A stretch of DNA of 39,783 nt from Deltaproteobacteria bacterium (GTDB taxonomy: Bacteria > Desulfobacterota > Dissulfuribacteria > Dissulfuribacterales > QOAL01). The DNA lies in contig JALWNK010000051.1 in the NCBI GenBank assembly GCA_026995935.1, positions 1 to 39,783 of the forward strand. The letters run 5' to 3'. How positions within the stretch are numbered: position 1 is the first letter of the stretch; each line of letters opens with the position of its first letter. This document shows positions 17,801 to 25,245 of this stretch, in pieces. A model generated the notes under the pieces. It was given only the letters and a program-made list of their open reading frames with translations, was not told where the DNA came from and made no database searches. A program made the position numbers and the translations under genes.

Positions 17801-18397
17801 TACCATGTAGCCTGCCTTGAACCTCTCCCCTGCCCTTTCACAAAGAAGCCGCCAAAGCCCTGCCTGCCACCTTGTCTCGCTTTCTTTAAAGGCACTCGAA
17901 GAGCGCGCCTCTTCCCACTCCTTGAGCATGTCGTAGCGGTAGTTCAGGTACCTGTCAAAGACATCTGCAAGCTGCCCTGAAAGCTCGTAAAGTCCTGATG
18001 GCCCAAATCGCCTTGCATAATCAAGAAGTTCGTCAAGGCCTGACTCTTTCACGAAATAATCACTGCCTGAATCAAGTTCATGTAACAGGCCGAATACGAG
18101 CCACCTGAGCCTTTGGCGACCAATGGCTTCCTGTTGTCCAGACGAAAGATCATGAGACCTTAGCCACCCTGAAAGCTCGTAAACATAAGAGCCAAGGAGC
18201 CTGAAACGCAGATTTGCACACACCCCTTTCGTTTCTGCCAACTTTATGGCAAGCCACTGGGCCATCTCGTAGTTGTTTACGAGAATGACATCCGGGCGGA
18301 AGGAAAACCGCCTCCTTTTTGCGGCCACAAGCTCTGCAGCAAGACGCTCTGCCAGGGCTTCAAGCCTGTTTGATTGAAATAATGTCAGGCCTTTCAT
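14891..18397 (-). CDS. recC: Exodeoxyribonuclease V gamma subunit (RecC)
   Basis: The scaffold and Chi-scanning subunit of RecBCD, which has a dead helicase fold. 1168 residues against 1122 in E. coli. It starts LTLFQSNRLEALAERLAAEL, the typical RecC opening, then VILVNNYEMAQWLAIKLAE and CANLRFRLLGSYVYEL. Further landmarks are IEIHSCHSRIREVEVLHDRL (about 370-390), HHVAVMAPDISLYADIVEAVF and LPFRVICLLGMNQGDFPRQSARPAYDLM. The Walker A lysine is absent, as in other RecC proteins. First gene of recC-recB-recD; there is no ptrA between recC and recB as in E. coli. No strong promoter is evident upstream. Which Chi sequence it reads cannot be told from here. Confidence 0.92.
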   Translation of the reverse strand: MKGLTLFQSNRLEALAERLAAELVAAKRRRFSFRPDVILVNNYEMAQWLAIKLAETKGVCANLRFRLLGSYVYELSGWLRSHDLSSGQQEAIGRQRLRWLVFGLLHELDSGSDYFVKESGLDELLDYARRFGPSGLYELSGQLADVFDRYLNYRYDMLKEWEEARSSSAFKESETRWQAGLWRLLCERAGERFKAGYMVRLAKALMEQSDKSYADTGTGGRTIQGIGDILDALPKTLYVFGVSYMPPLHMEVLHALSSICQVQFYHLSACREYWLDIVPERKRLGLERHYDQETLDRLFPVGNRLLASLGLAGRQFLMGFYGLDFAKGEELAVEPGNKSLLNALQTSVLEMKELEEVSGDGDGEGVALSVDDSIEIHSCHSRIREVEVLHDRLVDAFLKDKTLEPHHVAVMAPDISLYADIVEAVFGQAPEERRIPFTISDIGLERSSPWVSAFLSLLSVATGEFTAPEVVDLLGDPVVSRRLDLDGDGLFSIRQWVRKSGIRRGIRTLSDGTRCQTNTWLFGLDRLMLTGIMDGHEITEITPGYQVKPLERPIEGEGLGHLATLSAFVFGLERLRARLLEPGDKGMSPRGWLDLFKGAIGEFLAQEEDWSAELREELIYPLEGLFEDISLTGVDSVPFEAALASIRDRFSSPPSRSTFISGKVLFSSLVPLRALPFRVICLLGMNQGDFPRQSARPAYDLMARHPRPGDRIRRDEDRYLFLETLMSVRDRLIITYIGRRENDNQELDPSTVVTELVDSLTRALSRTGREVIREDLITQHPLQPFGQGYLEARDEKLVTYAREWLPIDEHGKVISPSPVKPVAKWPSDLGHLLDEEQALVHHLTMDELISFLGHPLKFFMKNLLSINVDVGEEALDDHESYSLDYFSEIRMLEKMAEALGAGESIDTTFFDRLFFKLTLEGLLPDNALARAIWNEKVERELLPLLGRLGRDFCPEGQAGVDLTFDMNGEESPFQVRVRGSAGKKKADGGLFELRPAMSEGMKICFWVRHLLWCASSGGQEVGQGVFSTAQKDAVFIPVPFEYARDFSRNLLELFLNGKKGLVPFWPKVSYRLAKSLQPKPKKAEVERWSPVGANDAGEDDIADAIKRILRDVENAERFGSKYRDPWLLYLTRGKTRIPKHLLRDNRFVEASLKVCAPMFWAMAKGRAG

Positions 18398-19037
18398 TTA
18401 ATTTTTGTTTTTAAACCTTTGGCCATGGTGTAGGTAGATAAGTTTTAAAGAAGATACAGTCCATTTCTAAAACCAACACACCTGACCCATAAGCGTACAC
18501 CTTGTTATCCACTCCAAAATCATCCTGTTAAGATTGAATATTTTAACAATAACTTAGTGGTGTGGCCAATCCTCGCACTCTGCCAAGTAAGATTTTGGAT
18601 TAAAAGCAGAAAAAAAACCGCCTAAATCGCCGGGGCACATTGCATGAGAAAAAAGTTTGTTGGTTAAGCGAAAATGAGACTTTTGGATTTTGGCACTGTG
18701 AGGTATTTTTACCCCGTGTGGCTCCCTTTGGTAGCCAGCCAGAACCTCTCCGGCAAGGCCAAGCCCTTCGCCTGCTCCACTTTGTTTCGCAGCCTGGACA
18801 GGCTTACCTTAACGTTCTGAACCTGAAGGTGCCCACGAAGAGAGAACGCCTACTTTTGCCCCTGGCTCAAGAACTTTTAGCATTCTAAATATTAAGCTGG
18901 GTCTCATATACATTGTTTCCTTTTTCCATTTCCCTCATTTCCTCCTCTTCTGGCTGAATGGTATTTCTCCCTTACTCACTCTTATACCCCAGATTTACCG
19001 GCCTTCCTCTTTTTCTAATTCACGAACTTATTTTTTC
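18398..19037. other. AT-rich intergenic stretch, no supported gene
   Basis: About 640 bases between divergent recC and the 19121 gene. The only open frame of note (18640-18888, +, 82 codons) has no ribosome site and an unlikely composition, and both strands of 18700-18890 carry scattered stops in other frames. This part is visibly richer in G+C than its surroundings and could be a decayed remnant, but I recognise no family. Nothing else is supported. Confidence 0.4.
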
Positions 19038-19066
19038 TTGACTTTCTATCTTTTTGCTACTGTAAT
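19038..19066 (+). promoter_or_regulatory. Sigma-70 promoter for the DUF1566 protein gene
   Basis: TTGACT (19038-19043), a 17-base spacer and TGTAAT (19061-19066) are close to consensus and lie in an AT-rich stretch. Initiation near 19073 would give a leader of about 48 bases that carries AAAGGAGGGGG just before the ATG at 19121. Confidence 0.65.
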
Positions 19067-19120
19067 TATTCATTATCATTTTTTATTGTTGTAAGAATAA
19101 CAAAAGATAAAGGAGGGGGT

Positions 19121-20368
19121 ATGGAAAGCAAGAAATTGTTTCTAACCGTAATGATTATGGCTGTTTTGTGTTGGGCCCCTGCTGCAAAGGCATTGTGCCC
19201 GGCTCCAGATTCGGTAGCCTCGGTGACAAATGTTGGAGCCTATTATAACGAAGGAGCGGAGTTACCCATTGAGGTCTGGGCTGAAATTACAAATATTTCA
19301 GACGTGCCAAGGGACATCAAGTTTGCCGTTCATATCCATGGACACCTTGTAGATCCTGCTGGAGGAGGATTTTCCCACACCGGCTTTTTGGATCCCGGAG
19401 AAACCTTTTTCTATTATTACAAAGGGGAACGGCCGAACTGGATGGATGGCAATGATGGGTTCCCATACCGTGTTGTGATTACTGTCCCGCAAAGCAATGG
19501 TTTCAAGGCAAAAAATCCTGCAAGAGGAGATGGCATCCTGAAAATGCCTGTCATCAGTGAAAGCGATGTTGTTACAGAAGTCAACCGCGCCCAATATCTG
19601 GGGCATTACCTAGTTGACATAAAATCAACGATACGGAATACAACTGATAATCCAATACAGCCGGGCTGGACAATATCCATCATGAACGTACCTATTTATC
19701 AGGTGGAGCACGTTGCATTGGGTCCACATGAGAGCAAAACATACCATGAAACAATTGATCTCAATCACTTCACCAAACCAGAAGATCCAGACGGATTTGA
19801 TCCAGGCTTTTTTGATGACTGGGGACCTTACCCGATTCGAGTGGTTTCCGGTTCTGCAGGATTTCGGAGTTACGGCTTTTTCAGGCCAAATGATCTATGT
19901 CACTGTAAACCGGAAGTTTGCGGCGACGGAATAGACAACGACTGTAATGGTTATGTTGATGACAACTGTGACCCTGTTGAGGACACTGTTTCCAAAAACT
20001 TCTGCCACGACCTGGAGTGGCAAAAGACGGGTCATAATGGCCAGTTTACGATCTACCTGGCAACTGATTACTGTGCTTCCCTGGGTGATGGTTGGCGGCT
20101 GCCGGCAAAAGACGAGTTGAAAAGTATTGTAGCCTGTCCTGACGGTCCGGAAACCCCGCTGGATGACGGGGTACGCTGTAACGGATGGGATTCGTGGCCA
20201 CATCCTCCCTACTGTTCAGAGGAGTTCAACTGTATGTATAGCAAGTACTGGACAAGCACCCCAGCAGGGGATGGGACTTACTGGATGGTCGATTTTTATA
20301 CAGGTGCATCTGAAACCGTCGACCCGAAAACTACTACCGGTAACGTACGGTGCGTCCGCGAACAATAG
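19121..20368 (+). CDS. Exported protein: tandem beta-domains, MopE-type metal motif, DUF1566 C-terminus
   Basis: A 415-residue exported protein. Signal peptide 1-25 ends AAKA. Residues about 35-125 and 150-246 look like two copies of one beta-sandwich (both run from a strand-rich start through ITNIS or IRNTT to a late FPYRVV or YPIRVV), similar in style to CARDB-type domains. A short Cys/Asp motif, CGDGIDNDCNGYVDDNCD (267-284), is the MopE-type putative metal-binding motif. The C-terminus (about 297-413) is a DUF1566 domain: GWRLPAKDELKSIV, YWTSTPAGDGTYWMVDF, GNVRCVRE. Such proteins are secreted or surface-bound, usually of unknown role. Sixteen-odd cysteines suggest disulfides. The start has a very strong ribosome site. 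It appears monocistronic with its own promoter. Confidence 0.85.
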   Translation: MESKKLFLTVMIMAVLCWAPAAKALCPAPDSVASVTNVGAYYNEGAELPIEVWAEITNISDVPRDIKFAVHIHGHLVDPAGGGFSHTGFLDPGETFFYYYKGERPNWMDGNDGFPYRVVITVPQSNGFKAKNPARGDGILKMPVISESDVVTEVNRAQYLGHYLVDIKSTIRNTTDNPIQPGWTISIMNVPIYQVEHVALGPHESKTYHETIDLNHFTKPEDPDGFDPGFFDDWGPYPIRVVSGSAGFRSYGFFRPNDLCHCKPEVCGDGIDNDCNGYVDDNCDPVEDTVSKNFCHDLEWQKTGHNGQFTIYLATDYCASLGDGWRLPAKDELKSIVACPDGPETPLDDGVRCNGWDSWPHPPYCSEEFNCMYSKYWTSTPAGDGTYWMVDFYTGASETVDPKTTTGNVRCVREQ

Positions 20369-20835
20369 GACTTTCACACCTTACCCGTTGGCTGCTTAAG
20401 TCTGTGTCATAGAAGCCTGACATGAAGGTCGCCGCGATACGCTTGGCTTACCGATGCCGAGGCGGCGACTTTCAACTGAAATAGTGCCCGATTTTTGTAC
20501 AACTTTTTTGTTCTTCTTGCATACATAATAAATCCGACATCCCTCCTTTTCTCAGACTCGCCTTAGTACTTGCCTTCGGCAGTACTCGGCAGAGACACTA
20601 TTTTATTATTTCACAAGAACCTTCAGATTAAATCATGACCATTTCAAACATTACAGTGCTACCCTGTTTGCAGGAATGAACGCTCTGCTTCAGGCTGCAA
20701 AAACCAGGGCCCATGGATACAGAAATATACGAACCTTTATTACCATGATTTACCTCATTTCAGCACCACATGGCCTATTTCTAAAATCCATATGAAACGC
20801 CATAGAACCTAAATTTTTTATTTTTTGAACTTTTC
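20369..20835. other. Intergenic stretch with two hairpins
   Basis: About 470 non-coding bases. GTCGCCGC (20428-20435) and GCGGCGAC (20462-20469) form an 8-bp perfect stem with a 26-base loop, 60 bases after the upstream stop. AGTACT..GCC / GGCAGTACT (20565-20586) forms a second compact hairpin. Neither has a proper U-run. Between them lies one copy of an imperfect direct repeat (20478-20512). I see no gene. Confidence 0.5.
20478..20512 (+). repeat. Imperfect direct repeat, left copy
   Basis: GAAATAGTGCCCGATTTTTG and the bases that follow match 25090-25122 except for two substitutions and two single-base gaps over about 35 bases. A short TCGCCTTAG also recurs downstream of each copy (20558 and 25132). 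The pair brackets the 856-aa gene and lnt. Confidence 0.5.
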
Positions 20836-20864
20836 TTGTCTGTCAGTACACATACGGGTAAATA
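20836..20864 (+). promoter_or_regulatory. Possible sigma-70 promoter for the 856-aa protein gene
   Basis: TTGTCT (20836-20841), 17 bases, TAAATA (20859-20864). Initiation near 20871 would leave a leader of about 36 bases that includes the AAAGGAA before ATG 20907. The match is moderate. Confidence 0.4.
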
Positions 20865-20906
20865 AAACGCAGAGTATGCTCTTTGAGAAACGGAAAGGAA
20901 TCTGAC

Positions 20907-23477
20907 ATGAAGGAAATGGTGAAATCTGTGGCTGTAGAGGCGAAGGAGAGAAAACTTAAAAGTTTCTGGCTTTTCCTCGTTCTTATTTTGTTTGTGCCGG
21001 TCATGGCCCGGGCGGTGATGCTTGACCGGGAGGGCATCAAGGTGGAATCTCTCATAACGGATACCAGCGTGGAATTTGTCGGGCATACTTTTACGCGAGG
21101 CTCATCCACCCGGACCTATCTTTTCGAGTTTCACGGCACCTACAAGGAATTCTGGGACGGAAAACTGGGCAAGACTTTTCCGGTTAACACCAAGGAAAAA
21201 GTGACCTGGAACAGGAAGTCACACCTGTTGTCCGTACATGCGGAAGAAAAAGGATTTTATTTTGATACCGTTTATCAATGCGATATGGACCCTCTTCTAT
21301 CCGTAGACGCGCCACAATGCACACAGACTTCCCATAAAACCAACTGGAAAGGGGATTGGAGCGTGGCATGGGGTGACAGCAGAACGGAGATCGAGCAATT
21401 ACGAGACGGCATTCCCACCGGACGACGTTTCGCACTGACCCTGGAGGCCCTTGCCAAATCCATGAAGGTAGAGGTGTCCAGCAGCAAGGTCAAAAGCCCT
21501 CCGGGCAATGTCCTGCTGACGGTTCACACCGACCCCACTGTGCTGCCTCCCAAGGGATGGCCCGTAACGTTTTGGATTGAGAAAAAATACGGCGGCGTGA
21601 GGTTTAATGATCTCTATGGGAAAGAGGTGGATAACCATCACCATGCCACCCAGCTTAGGGGGAGCACATTTTATCTCCTTCGAAACCTGCAGGCCGGGCA
21701 ATATACCTTCTGGAGCATAATGAATACGACCCTGACCGGGAATCCAATTGCATCCAAAAACCAAGTCATATTCAAGGTAGTCAATGATCTATACACTCCG
21801 GTCATCCTTGTCCCTAAAGAGGGTGCCAAGCTCGGGAAAAAGAGTAAGATAACCGTCCGGGTCGCTGGTGAATCTTCTAATTCTGATATCGAGGACGCAA
21901 GACTCGAGGTTCAATACAGCAAACTCGCAAAGCAGTATCCGTATAAGAAACTCCGGGTGATAAAGTCAGGGAAGGCCCCCTTTTGGCCTGGGGGCGTCTG
22001 GGAATGTTCGTGCCCCATTGGCAACAAGCTTGGGGTCCCTCTCGAGGGGGATTTCCGCATCCGGGCGCGCATGTATTACCAAGACAAGCCCATGGGAGAC
22101 TGGAGTGAGTGGCGGCACTTTCACGTGGGGAAAGAGGTTGTGGCGATTATCGAACGGCCCTTCAAAATTATCTCCCCCGCCGAAGGCCAAATCTACAGCA
22201 ACGAAATCCCGGTGAATATCTCCCTGCCGGGCTTCGTAGGGGAGAATCCACGCCTGACCCTGACCTGGATATGGACCCCCGCCACTAAAAAGGCATCTAA
22301 CGGCCTGGATATCCATGGATTTCCCCATGAACTCATGAAGAAAACCGTGTCCGTCGCCTCCGGCAAGATGGCCCTGCTGACTTACCATGGATCCATGAAG
22401 GTGAAAAGTCTGTACGATAAGGTCAAAAAGGTCATGGGGGGTTCGGCAGGCGGGGGATCTTTCAGTTTACGGGCAGACCTGAAATTCTCCGACTTGCCGC
22501 TCAGGTCCCGTTACGTGACATTTTATGCGGGGATGCTGGGGACGCCCGTGAAAAAGGATGAGGAGAAGAAAAAGGACCTCTCCTATCACATGAATATCAT
22601 GCCGCAGTTCATTTCCATGAATTTTTTTTATCGACCAGGGGAGGATATCAGGGTGCGGCTGCGGAACGCGCCGCGAAACAGGGTCAAATTCGAAGTGCGC
22701 TATCGATCCCCAAAGGGCAAAAGCTTTGCACTGCTGCCCCGGATTCCACACCACTTTACCACAGTTGGAGACACAACTGTCTTGCACCTAAAATTCAAAG
22801 AACCAGGACGGTACCAGATCCGGTTTAAATACGGGGACAGGGCGCGCTGGTGTCCCTGGCGGGGTTTTACTGTTGTTGGAACGAGTCTTAAGGCCGCGAA
22901 CGAAAAAAAGAATCCGAGCCGAATCCAGCCGAAGACACATCTTTCACCTCCTAAAATCGCAGTTCCCATAAAACGCCAGACCTTTGTAAGGACTGAAAGG
23001 ACGGTAAAGGTCAACACTAAGATCCGACATGCCACAGGCTATAAAGTTGCCATGAATGAAAAGAAGAATCTGAGCCGAATTCGGCCGAAGATACATCTTT
23101 CACCTCCTAAAATCGTGGCCCCCTGGGAACACCAGACCTTTATCTTGACGGGAGAGATGGTAAAGGTCAACACCAAGATCCAACACGCTACAGGCTATAA
23201 AGTTGCCATGGAGGTGCAGATTGGAAACCATGGGAGATTCAGCGCCTTCCATCCGCAGATAATCCGACATTCGGGCAAAACGGAAACCAATATGGAAATG
23301 AGTTTGACAAAGACGGGAACATACCGCATTCGGGTAAAACTGGTCGGCGTTTCAAATGCTGCCTGGAGCCCGTGGCGGAGCTTCAAGGTGGACAAGCTTG
23401 CCAAGGCACCGATTCGCAAGACTGCGCCGAAGCCATCTTCCTTAAAGAAGATACGCATGAATCCCACAGGTATTTAA
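20907..23477 (+). CDS. Large exported protein with repeated beta-sandwich modules, unknown function
   Basis: 856 residues from ATG 20907, chosen because AAAGGAA lies about 10 bases upstream; a TTG 24 bases earlier is in frame but has no site. Residues about 19-42 (LKSFWLFLVLILFVPVMARA) form a signal sequence or signal anchor after a basic start. Three segments end alike: FRIRARMYYQ..WSEWRHFHVG, YQIRFKYGDRARWCPWRGFTVVG and YRIRVKLVGVSNAAWSPWRSFKVDK. This points to repeated Ig/fibronectin-like modules. Near the C-terminus a 52-residue unit starting NEKKN and ending HATGYKVAM occurs twice in tandem. No catalytic motif is seen; an adhesive or structural envelope role is inference. A rho-independent terminator follows. 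Confidence 0.8.
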   Translation: MKEMVKSVAVEAKERKLKSFWLFLVLILFVPVMARAVMLDREGIKVESLITDTSVEFVGHTFTRGSSTRTYLFEFHGTYKEFWDGKLGKTFPVNTKEKVTWNRKSHLLSVHAEEKGFYFDTVYQCDMDPLLSVDAPQCTQTSHKTNWKGDWSVAWGDSRTEIEQLRDGIPTGRRFALTLEALAKSMKVEVSSSKVKSPPGNVLLTVHTDPTVLPPKGWPVTFWIEKKYGGVRFNDLYGKEVDNHHHATQLRGSTFYLLRNLQAGQYTFWSIMNTTLTGNPIASKNQVIFKVVNDLYTPVILVPKEGAKLGKKSKITVRVAGESSNSDIEDARLEVQYSKLAKQYPYKKLRVIKSGKAPFWPGGVWECSCPIGNKLGVPLEGDFRIRARMYYQDKPMGDWSEWRHFHVGKEVVAIIERPFKIISPAEGQIYSNEIPVNISLPGFVGENPRLTLTWIWTPATKKASNGLDIHGFPHELMKKTVSVASGKMALLTYHGSMKVKSLYDKVKKVMGGSAGGGSFSLRADLKFSDLPLRSRYVTFYAGMLGTPVKKDEEKKKDLSYHMNIMPQFISMNFFYRPGEDIRVRLRNAPRNRVKFEVRYRSPKGKSFALLPRIPHHFTTVGDTTVLHLKFKEPGRYQIRFKYGDRARWCPWRGFTVVGTSLKAANEKKNPSRIQPKTHLSPPKIAVPIKRQTFVRTERTVKVNTKIRHATGYKVAMNEKKNLSRIRPKIHLSPPKIVAPWEHQTFILTGEMVKVNTKIQHATGYKVAMEVQIGNHGRFSAFHPQIIRHSGKTETNMEMSLTKTGTYRIRVKLVGVSNAAWSPWRSFKVDKLAKAPIRKTAPKPSSLKKIRMNPTGI
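22899..23210 (+). repeat. 156-bp in-frame tandem duplication
   Basis: Two adjacent units, 22899-23054 and 23055-23210, each of 156 bases (52 codons), encode NEKKN.SRI.PK.HLSPPKI and later VKVNTKI.HATGYKVAM. The DNA copies are similar but clearly diverged, mostly in the middle third. The exact length and shared frame indicate duplication inside the gene. Confidence 0.9.
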
Positions 23478-23503
23478 GTCAGGTAGAGTAATTCGGATCA
23501 GAA

Positions 23504-23541
23504 AGAGGCGCTGGACGTTATATTCAGCGCCTCTTCTTTTT
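23504..23541 (+). terminator. Rho-independent terminator after the 856-aa protein gene
   Basis: AGAGGCGCTG (23504-23513) and CAGCGCCTCT (23525-23534) form a perfect 10-bp stem with an 11-base loop, followed by TCTTTTT. The right arm is also the last three codons and stop of the converging lnt gene. Confidence 0.85.
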
Positions 23542-24876
23542 GGAGAGGGGAATCAGTAATATGCCCCCAAAAATACAAAACCATGAAAAAAGGTTTCCAT
23601 ATTTTGTGTAAAATGTCCTTTCTTGGGGAACTGGAATCTTGGCTGTGATGACACAGGGAAGAAAGAGTCTTGGTGCCTTTGCTAAAACCTGGCCATACGG
23701 ACCAATAATCTCGGACGGCCCCGTGTTGGAGGCCACGATGACGGGAACGCGATTTTCCACGGCCCGCAACACCGAGGCCATGTTGTGCTGCTCTGGAGCA
23801 GCGGTCTTTCCAAACCAGTTGTCATTAACAAGTTGTACTACGATCCAGGCCCTGTCTTTCACCGCTTTTCTCACAAAATCCGGGAAGAGATTTTCCCAGC
23901 AGATGATGGGAGTTAAAGGAATCCCATCACCTAAAGAAAAAACTCGATAGGCATTTCCCGGAAGGGATTGAATCGCCTTTGGAACCAGCCAGTCAGGCCA
24001 TGAAATAACCGATGTCAAAGGCAGGTATTCCCCGAACGGCACCAGCAGTCGCTTGCGGTAAGGTGGGGATGTCTGGCCCCTGGAATTAAAGAACCAAGCG
24101 GTATTGTATTCTCGCATTCTGAAAACAATTTTGGACCTGTTCGGTTGTTGTGCTTTTCCAAATTTTGTAAATTCTGAGGCCCCGACAATCAGAGCCGCAT
24201 GAGTTTTTCTGGTGATTCTCCGGATCCAGGCTATGAGCTCTGGATGCCGTTTCAGATCGCGGAGAGCCGTTTCCGGCCAGACAATAAGCGTTGGGTGGAA
24301 ACTGGCGGCCTGATACGTCAGTTGTTCCATACGCCGGCGGGCAAGGGTCCGGCTTTCCGGTGTCTTTCGTTCACTGAGCAAGATACTGGGCTGCACCACG
24401 GCAACCCGGATTTGCCGTGTTTGTACTGGGTGATTCAGACGATGTGACCCTATGAGGAGGCAAAGGCCTATAAAAGCTCCTGCAATCAAGGCTTCTTTCC
24501 AGTTGCGGCGGAGGATAATTTCAACGAAAATTACATTAACCAGGACAATCAAAAAGGTGATTCCATATTCTCCTGTCAAGGCCGCCATCTGCAAAATGGC
24601 AGGGGTCGCGTGCTGACTCCGCGCCAGCGTGGCCCAGGAAAAAGAGAGAAATCCCAGGTGGTTTTGGAAAAATTCGAGCGCCACCCACAAAGCTGGAGTG
24701 AACAGGATGACAAGATATGTTTTTTTTCGGTTATTGAACCATGAAATACCAGCGCACCAGATGGCCGTGAAGGCCCCGTAAAAGATTGCCAGAGGCAAGG
24801 CGTGATAAAACCGAAATCCCGGGATCTGGAAAATCCAGGTGAAGGTTCCCAGCAGGCTAACTGTGCCGGTAAGCAA
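23524..24876 (-). CDS. lnt: Apolipoprotein N-acyltransferase (Lnt); coding extends upstream without a usual start
   Basis: Transfers a fatty acid to the N-terminal cysteine of lipoproteins, the last maturation step before Lol sorting; an inner-membrane enzyme. The 450 residues from TTG 24876 contain several membrane helices, then a nitrilase domain with the E-K-C triad: LIVWPETAL (E202), YRKRLLVPFGEYLP (K275) and TPIICWENLFPDF (C326), plus LVNDNWFGKTAAPEQH and RAVENRVPVI. TTG 24876 is the first standard start in the frame, but it would remove the first helix. In-frame coding runs on for 64 more codons (24877-25068), giving a normal length of about 514 residues. The last codons double as a terminator arm. 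Confidence 0.9.
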   Translation of the reverse strand: MLTGTVSLLGTFTWIFQIPGFRFYHALPLAIFYGAFTAIWCAGISWFNNRKKTYLVILFTPALWVALEFFQNHLGFLSFSWATLARSQHATPAILQMAALTGEYGITFLIVLVNVIFVEIILRRNWKEALIAGAFIGLCLLIGSHRLNHPVQTRQIRVAVVQPSILLSERKTPESRTLARRRMEQLTYQAASFHPTLIVWPETALRDLKRHPELIAWIRRITRKTHAALIVGASEFTKFGKAQQPNRSKIVFRMREYNTAWFFNSRGQTSPPYRKRLLVPFGEYLPLTSVISWPDWLVPKAIQSLPGNAYRVFSLGDGIPLTPIICWENLFPDFVRKAVKDRAWIVVQLVNDNWFGKTAAPEQHNMASVLRAVENRVPVIVASNTGPSEIIGPYGQVLAKAPRLFLPCVITAKIPVPQERTFYTKYGNLFSWFCIFGGILLIPLSKKKRR

Positions 24877-25068
24877 GCCAAGAGTAAATGCGCCGGCAGG
24901 CCGTGTGGCGAAACAAAGGTATATTAGCGGCGAAAGGGCAACCCACGCCAGCCATCCCTGGTTGAAATCAGGGAAAGAAAGGATAAGCAGCAGAGAACTT
25001 CCCAGCGAAAATGCTATTTTATGAACGGTATTGGGAAACCCTGCTCTGCGGCGCTTTTTTCCGACAAT
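24877..25068 (-). other. Uninterrupted N-terminal extension of Lnt lacking ATG/GTG/TTG
   Basis: The 64 in-frame codons upstream of 24876 read KKRRRAGF...KIAFSLGSSLLLIL, then SFPDFNQGWLAWVALSPLIY. This is the positively charged start and first helix expected of Lnt. No ATG, GTG or TTG occurs in this frame. An ATT at 25068 directly follows AAAAAGGAGGT, and a TTG one base on (25067) is out of frame; one extra A in the A6 run (plus-strand T6, 25055-25060) would put that TTG in frame. Options are a rare start codon (ATT or CTG), slippage on A6, or a one-base sequence error. Confidence 0.6.
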
Positions 25069-25089
25069 ACCTCCTTTTTCAGGAGAACA

Positions 25090-25122
25090 GAAATGGTGCC
25101 CGTTTTTGTAAAACTTTTTGTT
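25090..25122 (+). repeat. Imperfect direct repeat, right copy
   Basis: GAAATGGTGCCCGTTTTTGT and the following bases match 20478-20512 in the same orientation. The copy lies just upstream of the lnt reading frame and before the transposase-like remnant. Confidence 0.5.
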
Positions 25123-25245
25123 AATTTTAGTTCGCCTTAGCCTTATCTTTTTTTATGTTGCATGAGCTAACTAACTTTCTATGGGATAGATTTCAACCGT
25201 CCTTCTACAAATCCACTCAAAGAAATCCACCTGCCTTTGCGGCTA

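Noticed and set aside
8844-18397. AddAB or another helicase-nuclease defence system
   Set aside because: Three subunits with RecC- and RecD-specific features and the order recC-recB-recD identify RecBCD.
18640-18888. 82-codon open frame on the plus strand
   Set aside because: No ribosome site, no recognisable motif, and another frame in the same block is just as open; not supported as a gene.
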